A DNA stretch of 64,000 bases from positions 140,532 to 204,531 of the forward strand of contig JANOJL010000064.1 of assembly GCA_031418715.1 (NCBI GenBank), given 5' to 3'. Below, piece by piece: positions 1-8,153 of the stretch. A program made the position numbers and the translations under genes. Origin of the DNA: JANMDU01 sp031418715 (GTDB lineage: Bacteria; Pseudomonadota; Gammaproteobacteria; Burkholderiales; Burkholderiaceae_C). The notes below the pieces were generated by a model that had not been told where the DNA came from, did no database searches, and saw nothing but the letters and a program-made list of their open reading frames with translations. The number at the start of each line of letters is the position of its first letter. Position 1 is the first letter of the stretch.

Positions 1-1
1 G

Positions 2-736
2 CTGCAGCGCACAGCCAGCGATGTGAGTGTGGTGGTGCTGGATTGGTCGCGCGTGCGGCATGTGGACAGCTCGGTGGCGCTTTCGCTGGCGCGTTGGCGT
101 CGGCGTGTATTGCCCAATGAGCAAGGCCAGCGCGTCATCACCTTGCATGCGGGTGCGGGGCTGCAAGCAGGCAATGCGCAAGAATTTTTGCGCAAGCATG
201 CCGCGCAAGAGCGCTGCTTCCCAGATTTAGACCATGCGCTGGAGCATGCAGAAAACCTGCTGATCGAGCAGTTCATGCCCCAGCAGGGCGAGGAGCAAGA
301 GCCTGAGGGCGATAGGCTGCCGATCTTCCAAGGGCTGTCTGATGCGCAAATGCGCATGCTCGATGTCAGCATGCCGCAGCAATTGTTTCGCGCTGGCGAG
401 ACCGTGCTGGAGATCGGGCAACCCGTTGACGCGATGGTGGTGATCGTGCAAGGCCGTCTGGCCGTGGTGGCCTACGATGCGCATGGCCATGAAGTGCGCT
501 TGGCATTGGCGCGGCGCGGCGGTGTGCTGGGTGAGATTGGTTTTTTTGACCAAGGCGTGGCCACCGCGCAAGTACGCGCCGTGACGGACACTTTGGTGCT
601 TTCGCTACAGCGCCCACTGCTGATTGAATTGCAACGCGACTACCCAGACATCCTCACCCAACTGCTGATCAACCTGACGCGCATCTTGTCGCAAAAAGTG
701 CTCAAGACGAATAAGCTGGCGCTGTCGCGGAAATAA
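2..736 (+). CDS. C-terminal part of a SulP-type anion transporter: STAS plus cyclic-nucleotide-binding domain (5' truncated by window)
   Basis: The frame is open to the left edge of the window, so only the last 244 or so codons are visible. The first 75 residues look like a STAS domain (VVVLDWSRVRHVDSSVAL), the cytoplasmic tail of SulP/SLC26 sulfate or bicarbonate transporters. After an acidic linker comes a Crp-like cyclic-nucleotide-binding fold (RAGETVLEIGQPVDAMVVI, GVLGEIGFFDQGVATAQVRA). SulP proteins carrying a cNMP-like domain after STAS are known, so I infer a nucleotide- or ligand-gated anion transporter. The membrane part is outside the window. A stand-alone STAS/cNMP regulator cannot be excluded. 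A dispersed palindromic element lies just downstream. Confidence 0.7.
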   Translation: MQRTASDVSVVVLDWSRVRHVDSSVALSLARWRRRVLPNEQGQRVITLHAGAGLQAGNAQEFLRKHAAQERCFPDLDHALEHAENLLIEQFMPQQGEEQEPEGDRLPIFQGLSDAQMRMLDVSMPQQLFRAGETVLEIGQPVDAMVVIVQGRLAVVAYDAHGHEVRLALARRGGVLGEIGFFDQGVATAQVRAVTDTLVLSLQRPLLIELQRDYPDILTQLLINLTRILSQKVLKTNKLALSRK

Positions 737-771
737 ATGCATCGCAGCGCTGCGCGCTTGCTTTTGTTGGT

Positions 772-839
772 TTTTTTATATGCCAAATCGGCCTCTAGCC
801 TTTATAAAATATGTGCGGAGTGCTATATATTGAATAGCA
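772..839 (+). repeat. Dispersed palindromic element (DPE) copy 1, intergenic
   Basis: It carries the blocks T-run, TCGGCCTCTAGCC, TTTATAAAATATGTGCGGAG and TGCTATATATTGAATAGCA, which match the consensus derived from the other copies. It lies between the SulP-like gene and lipoprotein A, in the same orientation as copies 2 and 3. Confidence 0.85.
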
Positions 840-919
840 TTAATGCTTTCGATGTAATTGACGTCGATCCCCCCTGCGGAAACAATCAGCTACTTTCCGA
901 AACAAACAAGGAGCATGCT

Positions 920-1849
920 ATGTCGTCTTTCTCTCTTTTTAAATCAAGCGCTGGTGCCTTGCTGCTATCGCTGCTGGCCGCTTGCGGCGGTAACGATGCT
1001 GCGCCTGGCGCGGCGGCAGAGGAGCGCAATGTCGGCTTCGCCAGCGCAGCCATGGTCGTGCCCGCAGGGCAAGCATCGAAAAGCATTGGGCTCACAGGGT
1101 GTAGTGCATTTCTTCGGTCAAATAACCAGTCGTCCGTAGCGATCAGCATCACCCCGACTTGGGTGATTTTTGCCAATGGCGATTTGGTCGTCACAGCAGG
1201 CTTGGGCACCGCCACTAGCGCCACAGAGTTTGTGCGCGTCAACGATGCAACAGCCGTAGAAAAAGATGTTTGGGGCAGCCTCAGCGGCTCAAGTACTGAT
1301 CTGAACCTGTACTATGAAAACGCGGATGGGACAGAAATTTATGGAGAAGTTGAAACGTCTGGTTTGGAAACGGAAACTCTATTACGTGCGAAATCGAGCA
1401 CGCACCAAATTGATTGCTCACTCGCCGCTGGCACATCCGCTTTCACCTTAACCGTCTTGCCCTCCAGCGCACGCGTCGCCAGCACCTATCTCAGCGGCGT
1501 GACCGGTACCACGGTTGATACCAGTGAACTTGCTGGCGCGACTTACACCTTCGTCAACAGTGTCATCAGCTGGGACAGCGGCGGCACCAGCACCTATGCC
1601 GATCGATTTTTAAGCTTCAACGTCGTCACAGGCGAGCTCAAAACCGGCACGTCCATGGCATCCATCACGCGCACCATTGCGCTCAGCACGGTCGTAACGC
1701 CTTCGACCAATGTGTATTACGAAGAATGGATTCAGGATGATGGTAATCGAGAGGTGTATTTTGAGCTCTCCACCAACGTCGACATTTATATGAACAAAGT
1801 GGGCAATGCCTTGACTTTCAGACCCACAAACATCAACAACAACTCATAA
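920..1849 (+). CDS. Putative outer-membrane lipoprotein A (309 aa), paralogue of the gene at 2893-3795
   Basis: The start at 920 follows a good ribosome site (AAGGAG, 908-913). It gives a lipoprotein signal peptide with lipobox LLAAC and lipidated Cys at about residue 21, followed by GGN. A longer in-frame start at 737 would run through the repeat element and is rejected. The mature part is Ser/Thr-rich and predicted beta-rich, and I recognise no family. It shares blocks with the protein at 2893-3795: ASxAMxVPxGxASK, then LPSSAR, LSGxTG, and a late aromatic/Gly region. The two therefore form a duplicated family flanking a TauD-like gene. A terminator follows at 1911-1953. The function is unknown; exposure on the outer membrane is inferred from the lipobox only. 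Confidence 0.8.
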   Translation: MSSFSLFKSSAGALLLSLLAACGGNDAAPGAAAEERNVGFASAAMVVPAGQASKSIGLTGCSAFLRSNNQSSVAISITPTWVIFANGDLVVTAGLGTATSATEFVRVNDATAVEKDVWGSLSGSSTDLNLYYENADGTEIYGEVETSGLETETLLRAKSSTHQIDCSLAAGTSAFTLTVLPSSARVASTYLSGVTGTTVDTSELAGATYTFVNSVISWDSGGTSTYADRFLSFNVVTGELKTGTSMASITRTIALSTVVTPSTNVYYEEWIQDDGNREVYFELSTNVDIYMNKVGNALTFRPTNINNNS

Positions 1850-1910
1850 CTTGAATGCCTTTCTACAAGCGCGCTAGCCTTTAACGCGCCTAGGCTGCGC
1901 AACAGCCTCA

Positions 1911-1953
1911 CCCGCATTGCACCTGAATGATCAGGCGCAATGCGGGTTTTTTT
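1911..1953 (+). terminator. Rho-independent terminator after lipoprotein A
   Basis: A 10-bp perfect stem (CCCGCATTGC/GCAATGCGGG) is followed by a run of eight T. The T-run merges directly into DPE copy 2. Confidence 0.9.
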
Positions 1954-2010
1954 ATGCCTTTTCGGCCTCTAGCCGTTATTAAATATGCGCGGAGTGCTAT
2001 TGATTTAGTA
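1951..2010 (+). repeat. DPE copy 2, overlapping the 3' end of the TauD-like gene
   Basis: Blocks: TCGGCCTCTAGCCGTTATTA, ATGCGCGGAGTGCTATTGAT and TTAGTA. Read on the minus strand, its right end encodes the last four residues (LLNQ) and the TAG stop of the dioxygenase gene at 1997-2731. Confidence 0.9.
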
Positions 2011-2731
2011 GTGAGCTGGGCTCCATAATCCGCAGCCTTTTGATCAGTCGCCCGCTTTTTGGATCAAAAGCGCTGCGGCCATGCAGCACGCGGTGGTTAT
2101 CCACCACGATGCAATCGCCTTCTTGCAAAGGCACTTTCTCCAAGCATTGCATTGCCAGCGCCTCCAGAGCGGCCAAATCTTGCTTCTTTTGCTCGCTCAT
2201 GAATTGAAAGCGCAGCTTGGCAAAGCCGATCATGTCTCGCCGATTAAAGCGAATGCGCCAGCGCTGCTGTGCATCGCGCCAGAGCACCGGGGCGCTGCCG
2301 TAAGGCGTGGTGTATGTCTGGGTGGAGAGCCGCTCCATCAAATCAGCAGGTGCAAGCGCCAGCATGCGATCCACATGCGCCAGCCAGCTCACGCCGCCGC
2401 CCGCGCCATCGGCCTGCCAGCAATGCATCAGCACATAGCGCGCAGGATTCGGGCTGTAGCTGTCGTCCGTGTGCAGTGGGAATTCATCGGCATTCGATGA
2501 AAGCACCGCATTGCCCCCGGCATCGCGCATCGGCGTATCCATGTTTTCTACACGGTTGACGCCGTCGTTTTCTAGATTGGGTGCACCAGCGCGCAGGCCT
2601 TGTGTGGATGGCGGCCCCAGCGCTGCGCCCAGAGCAATGAGAGCGGCATTGTCCACATCCAAAGCCACAGAGCGCACCAGGCCCCAGCCTTGGCGGCGCA
2701 GATCAGACAAACCATCTTTGAGATCAAACAT
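1997..2731 (-). CDS. TauD/TfdA-family Fe(II)/2-oxoglutarate dioxygenase
   Basis: This 244-residue protein has the jelly-roll dioxygenase features of the TauD/TfdA family. There is an iron-binding H-x-D in FPLHTDDSYS (about residue 87) and a distal His with 2-oxoglutarate-binding Arg in VVDNHRVLHGRSAF (about 212-225). Family members oxidise taurine, aryloxyalkanoates, carnitine precursors and other small acids; nothing here fixes the substrate. It stands alone on the minus strand between the two lipoprotein genes. The final codons and the stop lie inside a dispersed palindromic element, so the original C-terminus may have been replaced. The start ATG at 2731 is the first of the frame. Confidence 0.85.
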   Translation of the reverse strand: MFDLKDGLSDLRRQGWGLVRSVALDVDNAALIALGAALGPPSTQGLRAGAPNLENDGVNRVENMDTPMRDAGGNAVLSSNADEFPLHTDDSYSPNPARYVLMHCWQADGAGGGVSWLAHVDRMLALAPADLMERLSTQTYTTPYGSAPVLWRDAQQRWRIRFNRRDMIGFAKLRFQFMSEQKKQDLAALEALAMQCLEKVPLQEGDCIVVDNHRVLHGRSAFDPKSGRLIKRLRIMEPSSLLNQ

Positions 2732-2892
2732 ACGCCGAATGTAGCTTGTAATTCAGTGACTTCCAGCACAATAAATGTGGGAATGAATACTTTTGATGTA
2801 TTGACCCTTCTCGGCTGCGCAATTACTCTCTCAACCGGCGATGACAAAGAATGCGTATACGAATGAATCATTAACCAACTTCGAGGATCGAA

Positions 2893-3795
2893 ATGCAATC
2901 AACCTTATTTAAACTAATACCTGTAGCCAGCGCTGCTGCTCTTCTTGTGGCCTGCGGCGGCAGCGACACAGCTGCACCCGCAGCAGATGCGCCTCAAGTG
3001 CCTTGGGCCAGCCCCGCGATGATCGTGCCACCGGGCTCGGCTTCCAAGACCATCCCCTTAATTGATTGCAACGATGACCTACGGACCGCTACTCTGGTGG
3101 TCAACGCATCGGGCGACATGATTTTGAGCGGAGCGCCAATGGGCACGACCACCATTAGCGAGCTTAACCGCATCAACTATGCGACGGCCTCGTACCAGAG
3201 CGTCTCCGCGAGCAATAACTCAAGCGGCCCAAGCGTTTACATCTATCAAGAGAATGCAGACGGGTTCATAGAAACGAATTCAAATAGCACTGGCAGCTAC
3301 TTTAATTCTTCAAAAAGTACTGCACTGTCGCATAGCTATAACTGTAGCTTGGCTAATGGCAGCGCCTCGTTTGCGTTGACGACGCTTCCATCGAGTGCTC
3401 GCTTTGCTGGCGTGATGCTCAGTGGCATTACCGGAATCACGACCACCAATGTGGTTAGTGGTAGCTTCACAGGCGGCGTAGCCTATTGGGACAACTGGAG
3501 AGCTGGGCGCACAGATAATCCTGCCACAACCGCTGAATCCATTCGGTATTTCAGTTTGAACATGAGCACAGGCGCTTTTGGCACCAGCCCAACGCCCAAC
3601 ACAGTAGGTACAAATTATGTGGTCACGTTCCCCACCACACCAACCTCCACCTATGCATATTTCAATGAAACCAATGTTAACGGCACCAAATCCTTTTCGG
3701 CGTATGCAGATAATCCGACTACAGGCGGAGTCTCGATTTGTGTGAGTCGCGTAGGAAATTTATTCAAACCTTTCTATGGTACTTACTGTGATTGA
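2893..3795 (+). CDS. Putative lipoprotein B (300 aa), paralogue of lipoprotein A
   Basis: The start ATG at 2893 is preceded by GAGG. The signal peptide ends in a lipobox (ALLVAC, Cys at about residue 21) followed by GGSD. The mature region shares the order of motifs with lipoprotein A: WASPAMIVPPGSASKTI near the N-terminus, FALTTLPSSARFAG, LSGITG, and an aromatic YWD segment. The region between about residues 110 and 155 is Asn/Ser-rich. No family is recognised. It is followed by its own terminator and DPE copy 3, the same arrangement as lipoprotein A, which suggests duplication of a gene-terminator unit. Confidence 0.8.
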   Translation: MQSTLFKLIPVASAAALLVACGGSDTAAPAADAPQVPWASPAMIVPPGSASKTIPLIDCNDDLRTATLVVNASGDMILSGAPMGTTTISELNRINYATASYQSVSASNNSSGPSVYIYQENADGFIETNSNSTGSYFNSSKSTALSHSYNCSLANGSASFALTTLPSSARFAGVMLSGITGITTTNVVSGSFTGGVAYWDNWRAGRTDNPATTAESIRYFSLNMSTGAFGTSPTPNTVGTNYVVTFPTTPTSTYAYFNETNVNGTKSFSAYADNPTTGGVSICVSRVGNLFKPFYGTYCD

Positions 3796-3822
3796 TTGAA
3801 GCTAAGCTCAGTTGATCTCTTC

Positions 3823-3857
3823 CTCCGTGCATGAGTATTCAGGCACGGAGATTTTTT
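3823..3857 (+). terminator. Rho-independent terminator after lipoprotein B
   Basis: An 8-bp stem (CTCCGTGC/GCACGGAG) with a 12-nt loop is followed by A and six T. DPE copy 3 starts in the T-run. Confidence 0.85.
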
Positions 3858-3917
3858 ATGCCTATTTGGCCAGTAGCCGCTATGAAATCTGCGCAGAGTG
3901 CTATTGAATGAATAGTA
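3852..3917 (+). repeat. DPE copy 3, between a terminator and the stop codon of amrS
   Basis: Blocks: TTTGGCCAGTAGCCGCTATG, TCTGCGCAGAGTGCTATTGA and ATGAATAGTA. The TGA stop of the minus-strand gene amrS (3920-3922) lies two bases beyond its right end. Confidence 0.9.
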
Positions 3918-3919
3918 AC

Positions 3920-5050
3920 TCAAGCCGCAAAGCTCACCGGTATCCGCTTCCTGCCCAGCTGCTTGAACCCCGCCGCGTGGCTTTCAAATCGCCCCGCCAA
4001 AGCCTTGCCGCAATTCGGGCAGGCGTTGTCGTTCAGGTGGTATTGCTCAATGTGATGCCAATCGCGCACGATCAGCGGCGTGTGGCAACTGGTGCAATGC
4101 GTGGTGCCACCTTCGGCGTCGTGAATATTGCCGGTGTAGACATGCTGCAAACCGCAGGCCAGGGCGATCTGGCGGGCGCGTTGCACTGTGGCGGGCGGTG
4201 TGGCAGCCCGGTCGGTGAGCTTGAAATCGGGGTGGAAGGCGGTGAAGTGTAGAGGCACATCTGCGCCTAGCTCGCGCTCAATCCAGCGTGACAGGGCTTC
4301 GATCTCTTGATCCGAATCGTTCGCACCGGGGATCAGCAGGGTGGTGATTTCTAGCCAGCAATGGGTGGCGTGGCGGATGTGCACGAGTGTGTCGAGCACG
4401 GGCTGCAAATCGCCGGCGCAAAGATCGCGGTAAAACGCTTGGGTGAAGCCTTTGAGATCGACATTGGCGGCATCCATCTTCGCGTAAAACGCTTTTCTTG
4501 GCTCGGCGTGCATGTAGCCGGCGGTGACGGCCACGCTATGAATGCCCTGCGCGCGGCAGGCATCGGCCACATCCATCGCGTATTCGGCGAAGATCACCGG
4601 GTCGTTGTAAGTGAAGGCCACCGATTGCACGTCGATGCCTTGGCTCTGAAGCTCGCCGCAGGCGTTGGCGATTTGTGTGGGTGAGGCCGATTGGCCGAGC
4701 TTGTCGGTATCGCGGCTTTTGGAGATGTCCCAGTTTTGGCAGAATTTGCAAGAGAGATTGCAACCCGCCGTGCCAAAGCTCAAGATGCCTGAGCCGGGGT
4801 AGAAATGATTCAGTGGTTTTTTCTCAATCGGATCGACGCAAAAGCCGCTGGAGCGCCCATAGGTGCTGAGCACCATGCGCGATCCTTGGGCATCGTCCAC
4901 CCGCTCGCGCACAAAACACAAGCCTTTTTGCCCCGCATGCAGCTTGCATTCGCGCGGGCACAGATCGCATTGGATGCGGCCATCGGGCAGGGGATGCCAC
5001 CACCGGGCAGGATGACCGATGGCCTGAGCCGAGGTGGCCAACTCACTCAT
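3920..5050 (-). CDS. amrS: AmmeMemoRadiSam system radical SAM enzyme
   Basis: This 376-residue radical SAM protein has the cluster-binding motif C-x3-C-x2-C in GCNLSCKFCQNWDISK (about residue 87). An extra Cys-rich N-terminal part (CDLCPRECKLHAGQKGLC) and a C-terminal zinc-ribbon-like pair (CTSCH, CPNCGK) are typical of AmrS. The start at 5050 overlaps the stop of the upstream gene by 8 bases, which indicates translational coupling. A longer frame to 5221 lies inside the upstream gene and is not used. The partner proteins AmmB and AmmA are encoded as one fused gene directly upstream. The reaction of this three-part system is not established; an AdoMet-dependent modification is inferred from the family. 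Confidence 0.9.
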   Translation of the reverse strand: MSELATSAQAIGHPARWWHPLPDGRIQCDLCPRECKLHAGQKGLCFVRERVDDAQGSRMVLSTYGRSSGFCVDPIEKKPLNHFYPGSGILSFGTAGCNLSCKFCQNWDISKSRDTDKLGQSASPTQIANACGELQSQGIDVQSVAFTYNDPVIFAEYAMDVADACRAQGIHSVAVTAGYMHAEPRKAFYAKMDAANVDLKGFTQAFYRDLCAGDLQPVLDTLVHIRHATHCWLEITTLLIPGANDSDQEIEALSRWIERELGADVPLHFTAFHPDFKLTDRAATPPATVQRARQIALACGLQHVYTGNIHDAEGGTTHCTSCHTPLIVRDWHHIEQYHLNDNACPNCGKALAGRFESHAAGFKQLGRKRIPVSFAA

Positions 5051-6641
5051 GGAATTTCTGCACTTCGTAGCGCGAGAGCTTGACTTGCGATGACCAAAAA
5101 TCGAAAGGCAAGCCCGCTTTGACTTTGAGATGCGCGAGGAAGGCTCTGGGCTCGGGGATTTGCTCCCAAACTTGGGGCAGATAGGTACTGCGAAAGATTC
5201 GGCCTTCGTGTTGGGCTTCAAAGATCAGGCCGTCGATGCCGGGGCGCAGTTGCCACAGGGCATGAGATTCGTTGGCGTGTTGCATGGGCTCTGTCGCGGT
5301 GAGCACGGAGACTTCGACTTGCAGATGCGCCAGCTCTTGCGCCGTGACGGGTGCAAAGCGCGGGTCTTGCAGCGCGGCGGCGAGGGCGTTGGCTTGCACG
5401 TCTTCGAGTAGCGAGCGATGCGCTTGCAAGCTGCCGATGCAGCCCCTCAATGAGTGACCTTGCTGGCCGTTTTTCGTTAATGTGACGAAGCTGGCTCCGT
5501 GGGACTGGAAGGTGCGGAGGTCTTGCTGCGCACCGGCATCGCCTGCAATCTGCTGCTGCAATTGCAGGCGGGCGAGTTGCACCAGTTGCTGGCCTTGGAT
5601 ATCAGTGAACGGGGAATTTTTAAGGCGAAATTGGCCATTCGCCGTTATAGAATATGCGTGGCGTGCTATGGAATTAGGAGTATCTGACGGTGCATGCGAG
5701 GTCTCATGAAGTGCAAAGCTGGCATAGCCCACGACGCGCTGGCGGCCCTCTGGGCTGTTGCCCGCGGTGTCGCCGGAGTTGAGGCGTTCGAGTTGCGTGA
5801 TGCGCAGGCCGCGCTGCTGGGCGAGCAGTAAAGCGCCGTTTACCGGTGTGGCACCGCAGGCTTGATCGTGATTCAAGCGGGCATCGAGCGCGAGGATTTT
5901 TTCGCAAGTGGCGCTGTCGATGGCGTTGGCTTCGTCGTAGCGATGAAAGTGTGAGAGATCGGTGCTGATCACGAAGACGGTGCCCGCATCCGCCCACAGC
6001 CGCTGCATGACTTGCGCCACGGCAGAAGGCGGCGCGTCGCCCACCAGCAAGGGCACGAGCGTGGCTTGCGGCAAAGCGCGTTGCAAGAAGGGCACATGCA
6101 CCTCCAGGCTGTGCTCCTGCGCATGCGCATCGGGCCGGGTGCTGATGAAGGGCAGATCAGCAATGGCATCAAAGCCCAGGGTATCGAGCGGCATGGCGCC
6201 CAAGGGCGTGGCAAAGCTGCCGGCGCCGGGCAGAGCGATGCCTTGGAAATAGACGCGGTGCGCGGGGCCAAACATCACGACGCGGCGAATCTGCGCGGCA
6301 TGCGCGGCGAGCAGGGCATAGGCTTTGCCAGCGGTTGCGCCGCTGTAGATGTGGCCGGCATGCGGCGCGATGATGATCTTGGGCGGGGCGCTGGCGGGTG
6401 CTGTGGGCGCTTGCAGATAGCCGTCTACGCTCTGTGCAAGCGCTTGCGCATTTGCTACAAAAAACGTAGCAATCAGGGCAGATTCTCTAACGGCTTGAAG
6501 TAGATTTTGCTTGAAATGATGAAGCGTTTGCAGGGCTTGTTGGCCAGCGGCTGTGGGATGCGTGCTTTCAAAGCTCACGCGGCGCAACGCAGCCTCTAGC
6601 AGGCCGAGTTGGCCGCTGCGCAGGGCTTCGTCAACTGTCAT
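5043..6641 (-). CDS. AmmeMemoRadiSam system fusion protein: Memo domain (AmmB) plus AMMECR1 domain (AmmA)
   Basis: 532 residues. Residues about 85-315 form a Memo-like domain (IIIAPHAGHIYSGATAGKAY, FGPAHRVYF, EHSLEVHVPFLQ, ISTDLSHFHRYDEA) with the His/Asp residues typical of the family. Residues about 345-532 form an AMMECR1 domain (LRGCIGSLQAHR, DPRFAPVT, LPQVWEQIPEP). Two dispersed palindromic elements lie in frame. One is in the N-terminal segment (about 45-63, AVRESALIATFFVA). The other is in opposite orientation exactly in the linker between the two domains (about 321-342, TPNSIARHAYSITANGQFRL). The gene is preceded by a secreted-protein gene 4 bases upstream and overlaps amrS. The fusion itself supports joint action of the two domains. 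Confidence 0.9.
   Translation of the reverse strand: MTVDEALRSGQLGLLEAALRRVSFESTHPTAAGQQALQTLHHFKQNLLQAVRESALIATFFVANAQALAQSVDGYLQAPTAPASAPPKIIIAPHAGHIYSGATAGKAYALLAAHAAQIRRVVMFGPAHRVYFQGIALPGAGSFATPLGAMPLDTLGFDAIADLPFISTRPDAHAQEHSLEVHVPFLQRALPQATLVPLLVGDAPPSAVAQVMQRLWADAGTVFVISTDLSHFHRYDEANAIDSATCEKILALDARLNHDQACGATPVNGALLLAQQRGLRITQLERLNSGDTAGNSPEGRQRVVGYASFALHETSHAPSDTPNSIARHAYSITANGQFRLKNSPFTDIQGQQLVQLARLQLQQQIAGDAGAQQDLRTFQSHGASFVTLTKNGQQGHSLRGCIGSLQAHRSLLEDVQANALAAALQDPRFAPVTAQELAHLQVEVSVLTATEPMQHANESHALWQLRPGIDGLIFEAQHEGRIFRSTYLPQVWEQIPEPRAFLAHLKVKAGLPFDFWSSQVKLSRYEVQKFHE
5617..5681 (+). repeat. DPE copy 4, in frame in the AmmB-AmmA linker (antisense to the gene)
   Basis: Blocks: AAATTGGCCATTCGCCGTTA, TAGAATATGCGTGGCGTGCT and ATGGAATTAGGAGTA. 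On the minus strand it encodes NSIARHAYSITANGQF, the antisense-frame pattern shared with btuD, gcvT, yeeE, gcvP and the retropepsin gene. Confidence 0.92.
6453..6508 (-). repeat. DPE copy 5, in frame near the N-terminus of the AmmB-AmmA gene (sense)
   Basis: Minus-strand blocks CCGTTAGAGAATCTGCCCTG and GCTACGTTTTTTGTAGCA match the consensus with divergence. The encoded AVRESALIATFFVAN aligns codon by codon, without gaps, with PVIESAQNATKLIVD in cobU. Confidence 0.7.
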
Positions 6642-6645
6642 GGCA

Positions 6646-7269
6646 TCACTTGGTGGGCGTGCTGCTACTCGTCGTCGTTGCAGCTATGGCTGGGCTGGCC
6701 GTGTTGGCGGCAAGTGGGGCTGGCGCTGCTGGCGGGGCGAGCTGAGCGGGCGTGAGGTTGAGCGGCTTGCTTTGCAAGGCAGCGACAAACTGCGCTTGGG
6801 TTAAATGCTGATAAAGCGGACGAAAGACGAGGTCAAACTCGAGTTGGCCGCTGCTCAAAATTTTGGGAGCAGCCATTTTTTCTGGCTTGCATTGCTTGGC
6901 GCAGGCTTGAGCCAGATCGCGTTGCACGCTGCGAGCGGTATCTATGGCGTTGCTCTTGGCGCCTGCGGTGGCGAATGTATTTCGTGTCGTGATCACGAGA
7001 CGCCCTAATCCATCAAGCGCGCTGTGTTGCAAGCCCAGCTCGCCTCCGATGGCATCGCGGTTCGCGGGTGTGCCTGCGGGGGGCTTGGCAAGAGCAGCGG
7101 CTGAGGCTGCTGCTGCTGCTAGAGCGGCGGAACTGCCGGGTTTGGGTTGCGGAACGGCAGGCAGACCGAGTACGTTGGCTTCTTGTGCAAACGCAGCATT
7201 GGCCAAGCAAAACAAAGAAAGCGCTAAGGCGCGCAGGCAAGAGAGGAGGGAGGAAATCGGGCTGTGCAT
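6646..7269 (-). CDS. Uncharacterised secreted protein (207 aa)
   Basis: The start at 7269 gives a clean signal peptide (MHSPISSLLSCLRALALSLF, cleavage probably after AFA at about residue 29). The mature protein has Ala- and Pro-rich low-complexity ends around a central region with LVITTRNTF and two Cys in ACAKQCKP. I recognise no family. It ends 4 bases before the start of the AmmB-AmmA fusion gene and is therefore probably cotranscribed with it. A relation to that system is only suggested by position. Confidence 0.65.
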   Translation of the reverse strand: MHSPISSLLSCLRALALSLFCLANAAFAQEANVLGLPAVPQPKPGSSAALAAAAASAAALAKPPAGTPANRDAIGGELGLQHSALDGLGRLVITTRNTFATAGAKSNAIDTARSVQRDLAQACAKQCKPEKMAAPKILSSGQLEFDLVFRPLYQHLTQAQFVAALQSKPLNLTPAQLAPPAAPAPLAANTASPAIAATTTSSSTPTK

Positions 7270-7313
7270 AGCCCGATTTTCGCACTGAAAAGCCAGTGCG
7301 CCTGAGCCAAGGT

Positions 7314-7955
7314 TCAATGCAAATGCCGAGGCTTGCGGCCGCCGCCGCCATGCCCGCCCAAACCGCCCGCAGCGCCAGGGCCGCCGCGTAAGCTGCGTGG
7401 GATGGTGAGCGAGTTGACCATCGCGTCAAAGCGTTTGGTAAACATTTTGTCAATCTCTGTGACCACGTCGCTCATTTCTTCTTTCTCGAAATGGCGTTCC
7501 ATCACAGCCGTCACATCTTCAATCAGCATATCGCGCTGCACTTGCATGATGTCACCCGGTGTGGGGCCGACGAAAAGCATCACAAAATCGTCACGCGATT
7601 CTTTGTCAGATTCTTCGTCTTCGTCGTCAAACTCGGCATCGTAGATGCTGATCTCAATGGAGGCGCCTTCGCTGGCCAGCTCGTTGAGATTCATGCACAT
7701 CTCGTCCAAACAAGAGCGGAAATCTTCACCTGCAGACACCGTCCAGCACATGTGTAGCACATGGGTTTTGTCGTCCACCTTGATGCCCGGCTCTTCTTCG
7801 TAGCTGCTCACCGCGCCTTTGGCCAGCGTAGCCGCGCCCGAGTAAGACCACAAAGGCTTGAGTGCATCTTGCAATTGCGCGTAGCTCACATCAGCTCGCA
7901 AAGGCACATCGCCATGCACATGAATTTCGTAAGGAGGTTCGTGGGAAGATGCCAT
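7314..7955 (-). CDS. Uncharacterised acidic cytoplasmic protein (213 aa)
   Basis: There is no signal peptide or membrane segment. The protein starts MASSHEPPYEIHVHGDVPL and has an alternating hydrophobic core. An acidic stretch follows (DAEFDDEDEESDKESRDD, about 108-125), then a helical part with FVGPTPGDIMQVQRDMLIED. It ends in a Gly-rich, His-containing basic tail (GGHGGGGRKPRHLH) that could bind metal. I do not recognise the family. It is upstream of and in line with the secreted protein and AmmB-AmmA genes. tRNA-Leu lies just upstream on the same strand. Confidence 0.65.
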   Translation of the reverse strand: MASSHEPPYEIHVHGDVPLRADVSYAQLQDALKPLWSYSGAATLAKGAVSSYEEEPGIKVDDKTHVLHMCWTVSAGEDFRSCLDEMCMNLNELASEGASIEISIYDAEFDDEDEESDKESRDDFVMLFVGPTPGDIMQVQRDMLIEDVTAVMERHFEKEEMSDVVTEIDKMFTKRFDAMVNSLTIPRSLRGGPGAAGGLGGHGGGGRKPRHLH

Positions 7956-7997
7956 GAGAGATAGTTTAGTACTTTGGCGGAAAGCCGTGTGTATTTT

Positions 7998-8090
7998 TGG
8001 TGCCTCGAACCGGAATCGAACCGGTACGCCCGCTATGAACGAAGCGGCGGATTTTAAGTCCGCTGTGTCTACCTATTTCACCATCGAGGC
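7998..8090 (-). tRNA. tRNA-Leu (anticodon UAA)
   Basis: The 7-bp acceptor stem GCCTCGA/TCGAGGC, discriminator A and encoded CCA (7998-8000) are visible. The anticodon loop is ACTTAAAAT and there is a long class II variable arm. The T loop reads TTCGATTC. Together with the tRNA-Cys and tRNA-Gly upstream, it keeps the gene order of the E. coli glyW-cysT-leuZ cluster. Confidence 0.97.
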
Positions 8091-8153
8091 CTTTTCACTA
8101 TCTTAAACAGATTGTCAAGCAAAAACGCACCAGATCAGGCTTGTGCGCGAGAT

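Noticed and set aside
737..919. Longer N-terminus for lipoprotein A
   Set aside because: It would run through DPE copy 1, has no ribosome site and would bury the lipoprotein signal peptide that starts at 920.
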